From: Keguizhuia sedimenti
GTDB taxonomy: Bacteria; Pseudomonadota; Gammaproteobacteria; Burkholderiales; Burkholderiaceae_D
DNA length: 64,000 nt
Direction: 5' to 3'
Assembly (NCBI GenBank): GCA_030715135.1
Contig: JAUYVH010000004.1
Span: forward strand, 1-64,000
The position numbers and the translations under genes are program-made. Below the pieces are notes generated by a model. The model was not told the origin of the DNA and made no database searches. It saw nothing but the letters and a program-made list of their open reading frames with translations. Position 1 is the stretch's first letter. Each line of letters opens with the position of its first letter. Positions 46,640-54,996 of the stretch are shown here, in pieces.

Positions 46640-47125
46640 CTATTTGAGCGGAATTACCTGATTGGATGGCACAGGCACGGCCGTGACGCTATTGTTCGGA
46701 CTGCCTTCGATCAAGCGGTCGGAGTAAACCAGATACACGAGTGCATTGCGCTTCACGTCTACCATTCTTACAACGCGTACGTGCTTGAAAAGAATCGATG
46801 CCCTTTCGGTAAATACTTCTTCCTGTCGCGGCAAAACGCCCGTGAATTTGACCTCTCCCACCTGCCGGCAAGCTACTGAAGCCTCGGACCGGTCCTCGGC
46901 AACGCCAAGCGCACCTTTGATTCCGCCGGTTTTGGCACGCGACAGGTAGCAACTGATGCCGGCCACCTTGGGATCGTCGAACACTTCGACCACCACTTTA
47001 TGATCAGGTCCGATCAGTTTGAATACGGTATCGACCTCCCCTATCTGTTCGCTATGGGCCGCGTTGGCGGCAAGCAGTGCCAGCGCTGAAACAACAATAT
47101 TTTTGGACCAGAACTTTTTGATCAT
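46640..47125 (-). CDS. creA: CreA family periplasmic protein
   Basis: 161 residues. A signal peptide spans about residues 1-25 (KK near the start, hydrophobic core, AHS before EQIG). The mature part has the CreA signatures GEVDTVFKLIGPDHKVVVEVFDDPKV, GISCYLSRAKTGG and VRVVRMVDVKRNALVYLVYSD (quoted in part). Function is unknown in all species. ATG 47125 is chosen because the signal peptide begins there; a longer frame to 47188 has none. Confidence 0.88.
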   Translation of the reverse strand: MIKKFWSKNIVVSALALLAANAAHSEQIGEVDTVFKLIGPDHKVVVEVFDDPKVAGISCYLSRAKTGGIKGALGVAEDRSEASVACRQVGEVKFTGVLPRQEEVFTERASILFKHVRVVRMVDVKRNALVYLVYSDRLIEGSPNNSVTAVPVPSNQVIPLK

Positions 47126-47428
47126 GCGTTGAATTTTGATAGTTATCGTAAAAGGATCGCTCCTGAAAGCGACGTGCATGCGCTCCACCGGAATGGTGCC
47201 CGATGGTGCCGATTGTACTATCGTTTCTCTCGGGTTTTGCCATCGTGAAAATCGAGCCTGAAGAACATCCGCTCATTGATGTGGCTGGACCGCGCCGACA
47301 ACCATAAATACCGGCCCGGTCATACTGAGCGTAAAACCGCTGGCCGGCGCATGCGCCCGTCGCTCGCTGAAATGCGAAGTGCCAAAGCTCTACTCCCTGC
47401 GCATGCTGACATTTTTCCTGCTAAGCGC
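47126..47428. other. Intergenic stretch, nothing assigned
   Basis: Upstream of creA and downstream of the cupin gene, both on the minus strand. No supported gene or hairpin. Confidence 0.35.
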
Positions 47429-47761
47429 CTATTCCCTGGTGCGGACGATCGTCATCAGGACGACCGTTTCTTCCTCGCCTTCAAATGAGTACGGCTCGCA
47501 GGCCGAAATATAAACCAGCTGTCCGACGCTGATTGACTGAGTCGTACCGTGAACCTTCAGTTTGAATTTTCCGCTCAGACACTGCATGGTGATATCGCCT
47601 TTGACTTCGTGCGACGGTACGACCTGCCCAGGCTGAAGCACGCGACGAAGTACTTCAATGTCATCCGTCCTGAAAAGTGCCGTGGAGACGTCGTCGGCCA
47701 CGTTTTGGCCGGGATTATAAAGATCAATTACTTCGCCTGATACCGCGTGATGTAATGCCAT
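47429..47761 (-). CDS. Small cupin-domain protein
   Basis: 110-residue single cupin barrel. Motif 1 is partly present (PGQVVPSHEVKGDITMQCLSG); its usual second His is absent, leaving one His and Glu as possible metal ligands. The motif-2 region reads VGQLVYISACEPYSFEG, with no His. This may be a non-enzymatic cupin or one with an altered metal site. It follows GGAGGGAG upstream of ATG 47761. No partner gene. Confidence 0.75.
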   Translation of the reverse strand: MALHHAVSGEVIDLYNPGQNVADDVSTALFRTDDIEVLRRVLQPGQVVPSHEVKGDITMQCLSGKFKLKVHGTTQSISVGQLVYISACEPYSFEGEEETVVLMTIVRTRE

Positions 47762-47905
47762 CGCTCCCTCCTCCTATATTACTGTCATGATTATTGATCC
47801 GATTCTCGGGTCGGTGTTCCTCCGGCCAAATAGATTCCGCGCATGTTTTATTGGTAAAAGTTCCAGAATTTTGGAGCAACCGTTCCGAGTTCGCGTCGCA
47901 ATTTA

Positions 47906-47937
47906 TTGCATTAGAAATTATTTTAAGTATAATTTCT
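47906..47937 (+). promoter_or_regulatory. Promoter and candidate operator of the Xre/ParS antitoxin gene
   Basis: TTGCAT (47906-47911) and TATAAT (47928-47933) are spaced by 16 bp. Perfect arms AGAAATTAT (47913-47921) and ATAATTTCT (47929-47937) overlap the spacer and -10. Binding there would block RNA polymerase, as expected for antitoxin autoregulation. Confidence 0.7.
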
Positions 47938-47953
47938 TCAGAAAGGAAGGATC

Positions 47954-48331
47954 ATGCGCGCAAATTCTACTTCGCAGACAAGTCAGGCTTCCATGACGTT
48001 ATCAAAAGCGGTAATCAAGGCCGCCGAGTTGCTGCACCTGAAACAGCTTTCCGTTGCCAGGATTCTCGGCCTGAGCACAGCGACTGCTTCGCGCCTGCAT
48101 GCAGGGACATATCTCCTCAGTCCCGAACGCGGCAAAGAATGGGAGTTGGCACTCTTGTTCGTACGCGTATTCCGCTCATTGGACGCCGTCCTCGGGCATG
48201 GCGATGCGGCGAAAAAATGGCTTTCGGGAAACAATCTGGCCCTGAACGGACGGCCCGCCGAATTGATGGAAAACACCGAAGGCTTGATCCGCGTACTGCA
48301 TTATCTCGATGCACACCGTGGCCGAATTTAA
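47954..48331 (+). CDS. Xre/MbcA/ParS-type antitoxin
   Basis: 125-residue antitoxin of the Xre-RES class. The N-terminal helix-turn-helix-like region (LLHLKQLSVARILGLSTATASRLHAG) is followed by the C-terminal toxin-binding DUF2384 domain, with ALLFVRVFRSLDAVLGH and AAKKWLSGNNLALNGRP. The protein neutralises the RES NAD-degrading toxin and represses its own promoter. A site AAGGAAGG precedes the ATG. Its end once overlapped the toxin start: ATG 48309 is in the toxin frame. Confidence 0.9.
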   Translation: MRANSTSQTSQASMTLSKAVIKAAELLHLKQLSVARILGLSTATASRLHAGTYLLSPERGKEWELALLFVRVFRSLDAVLGHGDAAKKWLSGNNLALNGRPAELMENTEGLIRVLHYLDAHRGRI

Positions 48332-48336
48332 TACTA

Positions 48337-48757
48337 GAACTCATTTCATACATAGCAGTGCGATGCGTTCAGCCCAAAATCGGATGATGGCAAGGCGCGT
48401 GCCGCGGCGAATAGTCATCTATTCGCAAGGGTGTAGCAGGGAATTCGGACAGCCTGCTGTCCGCCTGCGTAACGACACGAGCCTGCCGGCGAGTGTGCGC
48501 CCTGCAAGGGCCCAACACAGCCAGCGCCGATTCTGGGCTGAACCCGGAGGGAAAGGGCAATTTGGGCGCATCGCGTTGTTGCCTCGCTTGCACAGGGGGT
48601 CACCCTGTGCGGCGCGACGCCCCTTGCAGGGCGCGTACCGGCTGGCAGGCCGGTACTGCACGCAGGCGGACAGCAGGCTGTCCGAATTCCCTGATTAGCC
48701 CTAGCGCTGCATCCCAAATCGCCCTTTCGCACACGCTGCTATGTATGAAATGAGTTC
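48337..48757. mobile_element. MITE-like non-autonomous element inside the RES toxin gene
   Basis: About 421 bp bounded by perfect 22-bp terminal inverted repeats (48337-48358 and 48736-48757, beginning GAACTCATTTCATAC) and flanked by TA on both sides. A perfect internal inverted repeat of about 34 bp (near 48437-48470 and 48659-48692) and GC-rich blocks make it a long hairpin. It carries no transposase. Removing it with one TA joins MHTVAEFNT to KSLAYDVWRAVE in frame, so it inserted into the toxin gene. TA duplication suggests an IS630/Tc1-mariner-type helper, by inference. Confidence 0.85.
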
Positions 48758-49454
48758 TAAATCCCTGGCTTACGATGTATGGCGCGCAGTCGAAGGCCAG
48801 CACAGGGTCTCCACGATGGTTCTTGTCGATACCCTCGATGAGCAAACCTTGCTGGAACGCTTGCTTGAAGAATCGAAACCTGCCCTGCGCGAAGATCAGC
48901 ATTCCCTTCACTGGCTACTGTTCACGCCTTTCCGTTACCCGCCTCTTCCCAACGGCTCGCGCTTTCGCGGACCTACAGATCCGGGTGTTTTTTATGGAGC
49001 GGAGACACGCTCGACAGCATGCGCAGAACTGGGTTACTGGCGCTGGCGCCTATTGATGGACAGCCCTGAACTGGACTATATAGAACCCCTGCCGCAAACC
49101 CTGTTTCAAACACCCATTCGCGGCAAAGGCATCGATTTGCGCGAACCGCCTTATTCCGCACAGCGCGAACGCTGGCTCGATCGATTCGATTACTCCGATT
49201 GCCAGGCGCTTGCCCGCCGGGCTCGTGATGCCCGAATTGGCATAATCCGCTACCAATCCGTTCGCGACCCGGAAGGCGGTGCGTGCGCCGCAGTACTGAC
49301 GCATCAGGCTTTTGCCGCCAAGGCTCCATCGAAAAGCGAACTATGGATGCTCTCGGTATCGAAACACGTGGTTTCGTGGCGGCTCGACTCGATTTTTGAG
49401 ACCGGCTCTTTCGAGTTCAGGACCGACGACTGGTCAGGTTCCCGCACGGCTTGA
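48741..49454 (+). CDS. RES-domain toxin, 5' end displaced by element insertion
   Basis: RES toxins degrade cellular NAD+. The frame gives 237 residues with YDVWRAVEGQHRVST, SRFRGPTDPGVFYGAE (the RES arginine/tyrosine region), ACAELGYWRW and IIRYQSVRDPEGGACAAVL. The first codons (MYEMSS) are encoded by the right terminal repeat of the inserted element. The ancestral start was probably ATG 48309, inside the antitoxin gene, continuing directly into KSLAYDVW. No Shine-Dalgarno precedes 48741 or the ATG at 48750, and the element separates it from the antitoxin promoter. Expression is probably weak or lost. Confidence 0.85.
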   Translation: MYEMSSKSLAYDVWRAVEGQHRVSTMVLVDTLDEQTLLERLLEESKPALREDQHSLHWLLFTPFRYPPLPNGSRFRGPTDPGVFYGAETRSTACAELGYWRWRLLMDSPELDYIEPLPQTLFQTPIRGKGIDLREPPYSAQRERWLDRFDYSDCQALARRARDARIGIIRYQSVRDPEGGACAAVLTHQAFAAKAPSKSELWMLSVSKHVVSWRLDSIFETGSFEFRTDDWSGSRTA

Positions 49455-49611
49455 TGTCGGTAGACTGCCGTAATGCTTGCCAGCGTATGCGATTCCCGAC
49501 TGTTTGCAATGCCGGTGCAAATCGCGGCGGCATCCAGGTCGGACGGCCAGAGTGCAGGAACGTATGAAAGAGTTCTGCCGCACCGCGAAAAAGCGAATGG
49601 ACAGGAAGGCG

Positions 49612-51120
49612 CTAAACCATCCAGTTAGGCTCGTGCTTGCGGCGCTGCGCAACAGAGGACGCCACCATTGTCCGCAGTTCATCCAGTGCATTGATTTCGC
49701 TCGTACCGATCTTTGAACTGGATACGGTTTTGCCCCAGTCGCCATAGATGAATCCGATGGAACGGCAGTTCACCGTCAGCGGCAGGATAATGAAGCTGCC
49801 TGAATCAGGCATGGCTTCTTTCCACCATCGCGGAAGTTTACTGGCGAACGTCGGAATCTTAGGATCTTCAACCAGGACGATCTTGTCGTTTGCGAGCGCG
49901 GCATGAAACACGTCAGGCTGGTATGCACTGCCAAAAACAAGTTTGGGGAGCAACTCCTGCAAGCCTTCCCCGAAGAACATGCCCGCTTCATAACGATGCT
50001 TTGCCGGGTTGTGCAGGAAACAAATGGCACGTGACAAGGCGAGACCTTTGTAACTCGTTTCCAGCGCCATCGCGATCATCTGGCCGCTGTTGACACCGGC
50101 AACCATGCCCCTCATGTCCGCGACGCCCTGAATCAGAAGAGGCTTTCCGTCGACACTGTCCTTCTTCGCCAGGGTACTAACATGATCAGGTTTGATAGGC
50201 ACAGTCTTGCCAGCGGACGAAATTACCTTTTCTTCGGATGCGGTTTGCTTGGCCTCGTCGACAGCGGCGAGAATCTGCGTCGTCTCGATGCCCAGCAGTT
50301 CCTGATAACCCGCTGCGAGATTGGTCAATTCTTCCTGGGGCGCGTCACTCTTTGACAAAATTCCCGCACAATCGGTCGACATGGTCGACACCGCGGCAAG
50401 CCAGTCCTCATGATCAAGCGGGTCCGACGTCGGTTCGGGCGGAAAATCCCGAATGCTGTTGACCAGTGCGTGTGGCAAACCCCATTGCTGAGCGGTGTTC
50501 TGCCCGATCTCGTCCATCCCCATTCCGAGAACTTGGCGGGCGGCCCTTCCCTCTTCCACACCATCCTCGACCAGCGCCTGAATCGCAGTCCAGTATTCCG
50601 GCAGATAAAACACGGTCATCATCCGGCCCAGCGAATGAAGCATCGAGCAAACCACCACTTCTTCGACGTCGCGCACGCGTGAAGAAGAGGCAACCTGCCG
50701 CGCAATATGGCCCGATAGGACCGCTTTTTCCATTTCAGCCCTGGCAATGGCGGATTCGCCGGAAGCCGTTGCAAGTCCTTCGACCAGTTTAAGGCCCAGC
50801 GCCAGATGTCCGATTGCATCGGTTCCCAGTACGATGACCGCTTTCGACACCGTGTTGATGTTCTGGCCGAACACCGAATACATGGCACTGTTTGCCAATC
50901 TCAAGACGCGCTGTGTCAGGGTCGGATCCGACAAGACGGTCTTGGTCATGCTGAATTCGCGTTCGTCTTCTCCTTGCATCGCCGCCAGGATCGCGGCGAT
51001 TGCCTTGGAAAAACCGGGCAGGTTCCCGCGCTGCCGAACACGCGTACGCAAAAGCTCCAGGGTCTTGGCCTTGCTGAGAGCCGGGGCGGGAGAGTATGCG
51101 ATATTGCTTGATTGGGTCAT
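49612..51120 (-). CDS. HDOD-domain signalling protein with C-terminal GAF-like domain
   Basis: 502 residues. The HDOD domain (about 30-235) includes LPGFSKAIAAIL, SDPTLTQRVLRLANSAMYS and VVCSMLHSLGRMM, where the HD pair of true HD enzymes is HS, as expected of the non-catalytic HDOD class. The C-terminal half (about 330-490) resembles a GAF domain (SRAICFLHNPAKHRYEAG, SFIILPLTVNCRSIGFIYGD). Such proteins adapt c-di-GMP or stress signals. It follows the GGDEF-EAL gene by 12 bp, in one operon. Confidence 0.88.
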   Translation of the reverse strand: MTQSSNIAYSPAPALSKAKTLELLRTRVRQRGNLPGFSKAIAAILAAMQGEDEREFSMTKTVLSDPTLTQRVLRLANSAMYSVFGQNINTVSKAVIVLGTDAIGHLALGLKLVEGLATASGESAIARAEMEKAVLSGHIARQVASSSRVRDVEEVVVCSMLHSLGRMMTVFYLPEYWTAIQALVEDGVEEGRAARQVLGMGMDEIGQNTAQQWGLPHALVNSIRDFPPEPTSDPLDHEDWLAAVSTMSTDCAGILSKSDAPQEELTNLAAGYQELLGIETTQILAAVDEAKQTASEEKVISSAGKTVPIKPDHVSTLAKKDSVDGKPLLIQGVADMRGMVAGVNSGQMIAMALETSYKGLALSRAICFLHNPAKHRYEAGMFFGEGLQELLPKLVFGSAYQPDVFHAALANDKIVLVEDPKIPTFASKLPRWWKEAMPDSGSFIILPLTVNCRSIGFIYGDWGKTVSSSKIGTSEINALDELRTMVASSVAQRRKHEPNWMV

Positions 51121-51132
51121 GGCTGATTTCGT

Positions 51133-52860
51133 TCAGGCTGCGGCAACGGCGGCCGGCTTAAGCAGTGCAAGCGCTTCTTCAGGGCGCTGCGGACGCCCGG
51201 AATAGTAGCCTTGGATTAAATCGCAATTGTGTCTCGCAAGGAATTCAAACTGCTCTTCGCTCTCGACGCCTTCTGCAACCGTGGAAAGGTTCAGGTGCTT
51301 GGCGAGACTCAGTATGACGTTGCAAATCGCATCGTCCTTGACTGAAGACGGCAGATCCTTGATGAACGCCCGGTCGATCTTCAGGGAAGTGATCGGAAAT
51401 TTTTTCAGGTAGGCCAGCGATGAATATCCTGTTCCGAAATCATCGATCGCGATTTGTACGCCTCTGGAGCTGATCTTATGCAGCAAGCCTTCCGCATGTT
51501 CCGGATCGGACATAAGAATGCCTTCAGTGATTTCCAGTACCAGCAGCTTGCTGTCGAGTCCGGACAAGGCAATCGCATCATCGACGATATCGAGGAATTG
51601 CTCGTTCCTGAACTGGCGCGGACTGACATTGACTGAAATGTGCAGCGGACGCCCGGCGGCTTCACAGAAATACTTGGTTTGAGCGCACGCGGATTTGAGT
51701 GCCCAGGCTCCGAGCAAATTGATCAGGCCGTTGTTTTCCGCCATCGGAATGAACTGCATCGGAGAAACCAGGCCCAGTTCCGGATGCATCCACCGCATCA
51801 ATGCTTCGAAGCCGACGATTTCCCGGGTCTGCGCATTGATGACCGGCTGATAATGCAGCAGGAATTCGCCGTTACGGATCGCTTCGAACATGGCAGCCTC
51901 GAGCGAAAGATCATGCTCCGGCTGATTGAATTTTTCGGGGCTGTATACAACGCAGCGCGATTTCCCGGTGTCCTTTGCCCGGTACATTGCCGTATCGGCA
52001 TGTGCAAGCAGAGTGACTTCGCTTTCCCCATGAACGGGATAACTGGCGGCGCCGATTGAAACGCTGACATAGAGAAGATTCTCTTCAATCTCGAACGGCA
52101 ACTGAATTGCGGCGATCATCCTACGCGCGACCGTCTGAATTTCGGACTCCTCGACGGCACCGGATAACAGTGCCACGAATTCATCTCCTCCGACCCTGGC
52201 CAGGGTATCGACATCGCGCAAGGTGGAGCGGAGGCGATTGCTGGCAATGCACAGCAAGGTATCGCCAACGCCATGACCCAGGGCATCGTTAATCTTTTTG
52301 AACCCGTCCAGATCCAGCACCAGAACGGTAAATCCTCTTCCGGAACGGCATGCCTGCGCGGCAGCCATGCGTAAGCGGTCGGACAGCAGGGAGCGGTTCG
52401 GCAAGCCTGTCAGTGCGTCATGCGTGGCCAGGTGGCGCAGCCTCTCTTCAGTAGCATGTTGTTCCGATATGTTCCGCCCGACGACAAGCGTTTCCAGTGC
52501 GCCGCTTTCATTCAGATAGCCGGTAAACTGCATGTCGAACCACAGCATGCCCTTGAGCGTATAAACACGAGCCTTGACGCGGTTGGAACGCTGTTCTTGG
52601 GATTGTATAAGCGCGGCTGAGACGGTCGGCGCATCCGATTTGGCGATCACATCCATAAAGCGATGGCCGACCAGCGTCTCGTCGATCTGAATAAGTTCGA
52701 CGGCCGGTGTACTGATGTAAATAATCTGACCTTTATCGTCGAGCCTGAACACGGCATCCCCAGCCGCTTCCATCAACACATCAAGCTGCGATTTATAGTT
52801 CACGACTTTGCTTTTGATTTTGACAGGCAATCTTGTGATTCCATAAATAAACCTAGGCAA
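51133..52860 (-). CDS. PAS-GGDEF-EAL bifunctional c-di-GMP enzyme
   Basis: 575 residues. PAS (about 25-140) is followed by GGDEF (about 165-320) with an intact RVGGDEFVAL and an RDVD inhibitory-site motif 5 residues before it. EAL (about 330-570) follows with FEALMRW, VNVSPRQF, LEITEGILM, IDDFGTGYSS, LKIDRAF, AEGVES and IQGYYSGRP. Both cyclase and phosphodiesterase sites look complete. The start may be TTG 52860 (AAAGG upstream); in-frame GTG codons near 52803 are alternatives. The downstream HDOD gene is cotranscribed. Confidence 0.92.
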   Translation of the reverse strand: MPRFIYGITRLPVKIKSKVVNYKSQLDVLMEAAGDAVFRLDDKGQIIYISTPAVELIQIDETLVGHRFMDVIAKSDAPTVSAALIQSQEQRSNRVKARVYTLKGMLWFDMQFTGYLNESGALETLVVGRNISEQHATEERLRHLATHDALTGLPNRSLLSDRLRMAAAQACRSGRGFTVLVLDLDGFKKINDALGHGVGDTLLCIASNRLRSTLRDVDTLARVGGDEFVALLSGAVEESEIQTVARRMIAAIQLPFEIEENLLYVSVSIGAASYPVHGESEVTLLAHADTAMYRAKDTGKSRCVVYSPEKFNQPEHDLSLEAAMFEAIRNGEFLLHYQPVINAQTREIVGFEALMRWMHPELGLVSPMQFIPMAENNGLINLLGAWALKSACAQTKYFCEAAGRPLHISVNVSPRQFRNEQFLDIVDDAIALSGLDSKLLVLEITEGILMSDPEHAEGLLHKISSRGVQIAIDDFGTGYSSLAYLKKFPITSLKIDRAFIKDLPSSVKDDAICNVILSLAKHLNLSTVAEGVESEEQFEFLARHNCDLIQGYYSGRPQRPEEALALLKPAAVAAA

Positions 52861-53067
52861 TCTTACCTTTAAGAAACGAAAAGAGAAACAAGCACGTGCC
52901 GAATTTCTTGTGGGTGCCGGGCTTAACGTTCCCTTTTACAACGAACATTTTTGGCCTGCCCGGTAAAAAAGTATCCGAAACCGGGCCGCTTGCAAAAATG
53001 GTGAAAGCATTTATACTGTACATAACAACAGTTATCCAATCCTTTACCGGATGTGAGCGAAAGCAGT

Positions 53068-53547
53068 ATGCGAATTCTGTTTCTTGAATGTGATGGCGTA
53101 CTACATCCTGCCAGGACAACTTCTCGCTTTGTCAGAAGCGTTCCACTGAAACAGGCCGTTCAGGATGCCTGGTTATTCCGCTGGGCGTGGATTCTTGATG
53201 AACTGCTGAATGGGCAGCCCGACATTGGTATCGTGGTGCATTCCAATTGGCGCTATCTGGCGACCAATCAGGAGTTGCAAAGCTTTCTCGGGCCTTTGGC
53301 ACCGCGTTTTGCGGGTACGGTGCCTTTAGCACCACCGGGAAACCGCTGGGAAAGCATCCGCGAAATAATCGAGCTTAATCACTTGCGTGACTACCGGATA
53401 CTGGACTGCCTCCCTTCCGCGTTTCCCGAGGCGCTTCCCGAATTGATCGTCTGCCATCCGGAGATCGGACTGCAGGCCTACAGCGTACGCAGGCAGATCC
53501 GCAACTGGGCCCAATCGACCGAGCATGCCGTCCCGGTCAATAGCTAA
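53068..53547 (+). CDS. HAD-like protein (Swiss-army-knife RNA-repair HAD type)
   Basis: 159 residues. The N-terminus MRILFLECDGVLHPAR matches the first HAD motif, but the catalytic first Asp of DxDG is Glu (ECDG). Motif 2 is VVHSNWRY, where Ser/Asn-Trp-Arg is typical of this HAD subgroup, and LDCLPSAFPE stands near motif 4. Some family members occur beside RNA-repair enzymes, but no such genes lie here. Start ATG 53068 has a weak GAGCG site. Activity is uncertain because of the Glu substitution. Confidence 0.75.
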   Translation: MRILFLECDGVLHPARTTSRFVRSVPLKQAVQDAWLFRWAWILDELLNGQPDIGIVVHSNWRYLATNQELQSFLGPLAPRFAGTVPLAPPGNRWESIREIIELNHLRDYRILDCLPSAFPEALPELIVCHPEIGLQAYSVRRQIRNWAQSTEHAVPVNS

Positions 53548-53657
53548 ATCTTGGATGTCAAAGAAAAAACTCGTCTCTGCCGGAAGCCAAAATATCCGGC
53601 ACACGGAGTCGCGCAGTTCCGCAATAACTGCGCCTCAAGCTCCGCAGGGCATGTTTG

Positions 53658-54608
53658 TTAAAACCCGATTTTGCGTTTGCCGGCGCCGCCCCGGAATTTA
53701 ATGTCTTCCGATTGAAGCCTGTCCCGTTTCGCCGCTACCGCAAACCCGAGACCATCCAGCAAGGTTTTTCGCATGTCGCGCGGGGATATCGTGGACAGCC
53801 TTTCCAGTACGCTTACATCCAGTCCTCGCTCAAAACTCTCAAGTTTCAACTCGCGCAGCAAGCCAGCGTAGATGTTTTGCGCAATGATGGCCGATTGTTC
53901 GGGCGATGGCGATGGCACTTCGTACACCGCCATGCGATTCAGCAAGGGCTCCGGAATACCTTCCAGAGTGTTTGCAGTCAATACCCAGAATATCTGGCTC
54001 GCATCGATGTCAAGATCGATAAATTCGTCATGAAAATGCGTCGATGTTTCAGGTTCGAGTAATTGGTACAAGGCAGCCATCGGATCCGATTGAGCAGATC
54101 CGCTTGCCTTTTCGACCTCATCGAGTACCACGACTGGATTGGCAAACTGTCCCTGCACAAGGCGCTCGGCAATCTTGCCGCATTTGGCCCCTTTCCATGT
54201 AGCCGAACTGCCGGTAATGACAAATCCGGCGGACAAGGCGTTCATGCTGATAAATTCAAAATCAGTGCCGAATGCCCGCGACAGCCTCTTCCCGAAATGG
54301 GTTTTCCCGACTCCCGGGTCGCCCAGTAAAAGGACGGGCATGACATTGAAGCCGGCGCTGCCCGCCAGGGCCAGGCCCAGGTAACGCCGCAGGTCATCCA
54401 GTACATCCGTAAAATTGGGGCACTCTTCATAAACCGGATCCAGCGCATCGATCGAGGACGGCTTGGTGACGAAGCGCTCCGCGCCGCTTTCGATCATTTG
54501 CTCGTAAAAAGCTTTTAAATCCGGAGATCGTTCTTGCACACGCTCCAAGGCTCCTTGAACTTCGTGAATGTCATAAACGGCTCGAGTGTGAGCAATTGTG
54601 ATCGGCAT
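53658..54608 (-). CDS. Lon-type AAA+ ATPase without protease domain
   Basis: 316 residues resembling the AAA+ module of Lon: Walker A GDPGVGKTHFGK (about 98-109), Walker B VVVLDEVEKA (about 160-170) and sensor region WVLTANTLEGIPEPLLNRM. The Lon N-terminal substrate domain is absent and no Ser-Lys protease domain follows the small AAA domain. It may act as an unfoldase partner for another protein. ATG 54608 has AAGGGGG upstream. It is divergent from an FtsH-like protease gene across 388 bp. Confidence 0.88.
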   Translation of the reverse strand: MPITIAHTRAVYDIHEVQGALERVQERSPDLKAFYEQMIESGAERFVTKPSSIDALDPVYEECPNFTDVLDDLRRYLGLALAGSAGFNVMPVLLLGDPGVGKTHFGKRLSRAFGTDFEFISMNALSAGFVITGSSATWKGAKCGKIAERLVQGQFANPVVVLDEVEKASGSAQSDPMAALYQLLEPETSTHFHDEFIDLDIDASQIFWVLTANTLEGIPEPLLNRMAVYEVPSPSPEQSAIIAQNIYAGLLRELKLESFERGLDVSVLERLSTISPRDMRKTLLDGLGFAVAAKRDRLQSEDIKFRGGAGKRKIGF

Positions 54609-54996
54609 AAGCTGGCCCCCTTTAAAAACCAATTACCAATACATACTTTATTTAATCATCCATCAAACGTCTGTTCGTAATCTTACGAATAAGAGAACGA
54701 ACCCGATGCTTTCCGTAAAATTAGCAATTACCGTGCCTTTGCCTTATTGAAAACCTTCTTTTGTTCAAATCAGCTGTTTGCTTACTAAGTATTTATCGGC
54801 AGGAAATTCATTTAATCCAGACCCGATCCGATTTAATTAATAAAGGTTCTACTATCAATAAAAAAGCCAAATTTCATGACTAAAACACGCAACCAATTGG
54901 CATATTATTTGTCCTAAGGGTGCTCATCAGAAACGTTGCACACAATAAATTTCAGACAACATTACCTGTTGTTTACTCACGAATTCAGGACTCAGG
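54609..54996. promoter_or_regulatory. AT-rich divergent promoter region between two AAA+ genes
   Basis: 388 bp, markedly AT-rich around 54740-54870, without an ORF. It must hold both outward promoters, but I could not define a specific -35/-10 pair or operator. Confidence 0.4.

Noticed and set aside
48437-48692. Possible CRISPR-like or tandem repeat cluster
   Set aside because: The repeated blocks are inverted copies within one element, not regularly spaced direct repeats.
48309-48698. 129-codon ORF starting MHTVAEFNT and running through the inserted element
   Set aside because: Only its first codons are toxin sequence. The rest is translation of the element's palindromic DNA, so it is kept as evidence of insertion, not as a gene.
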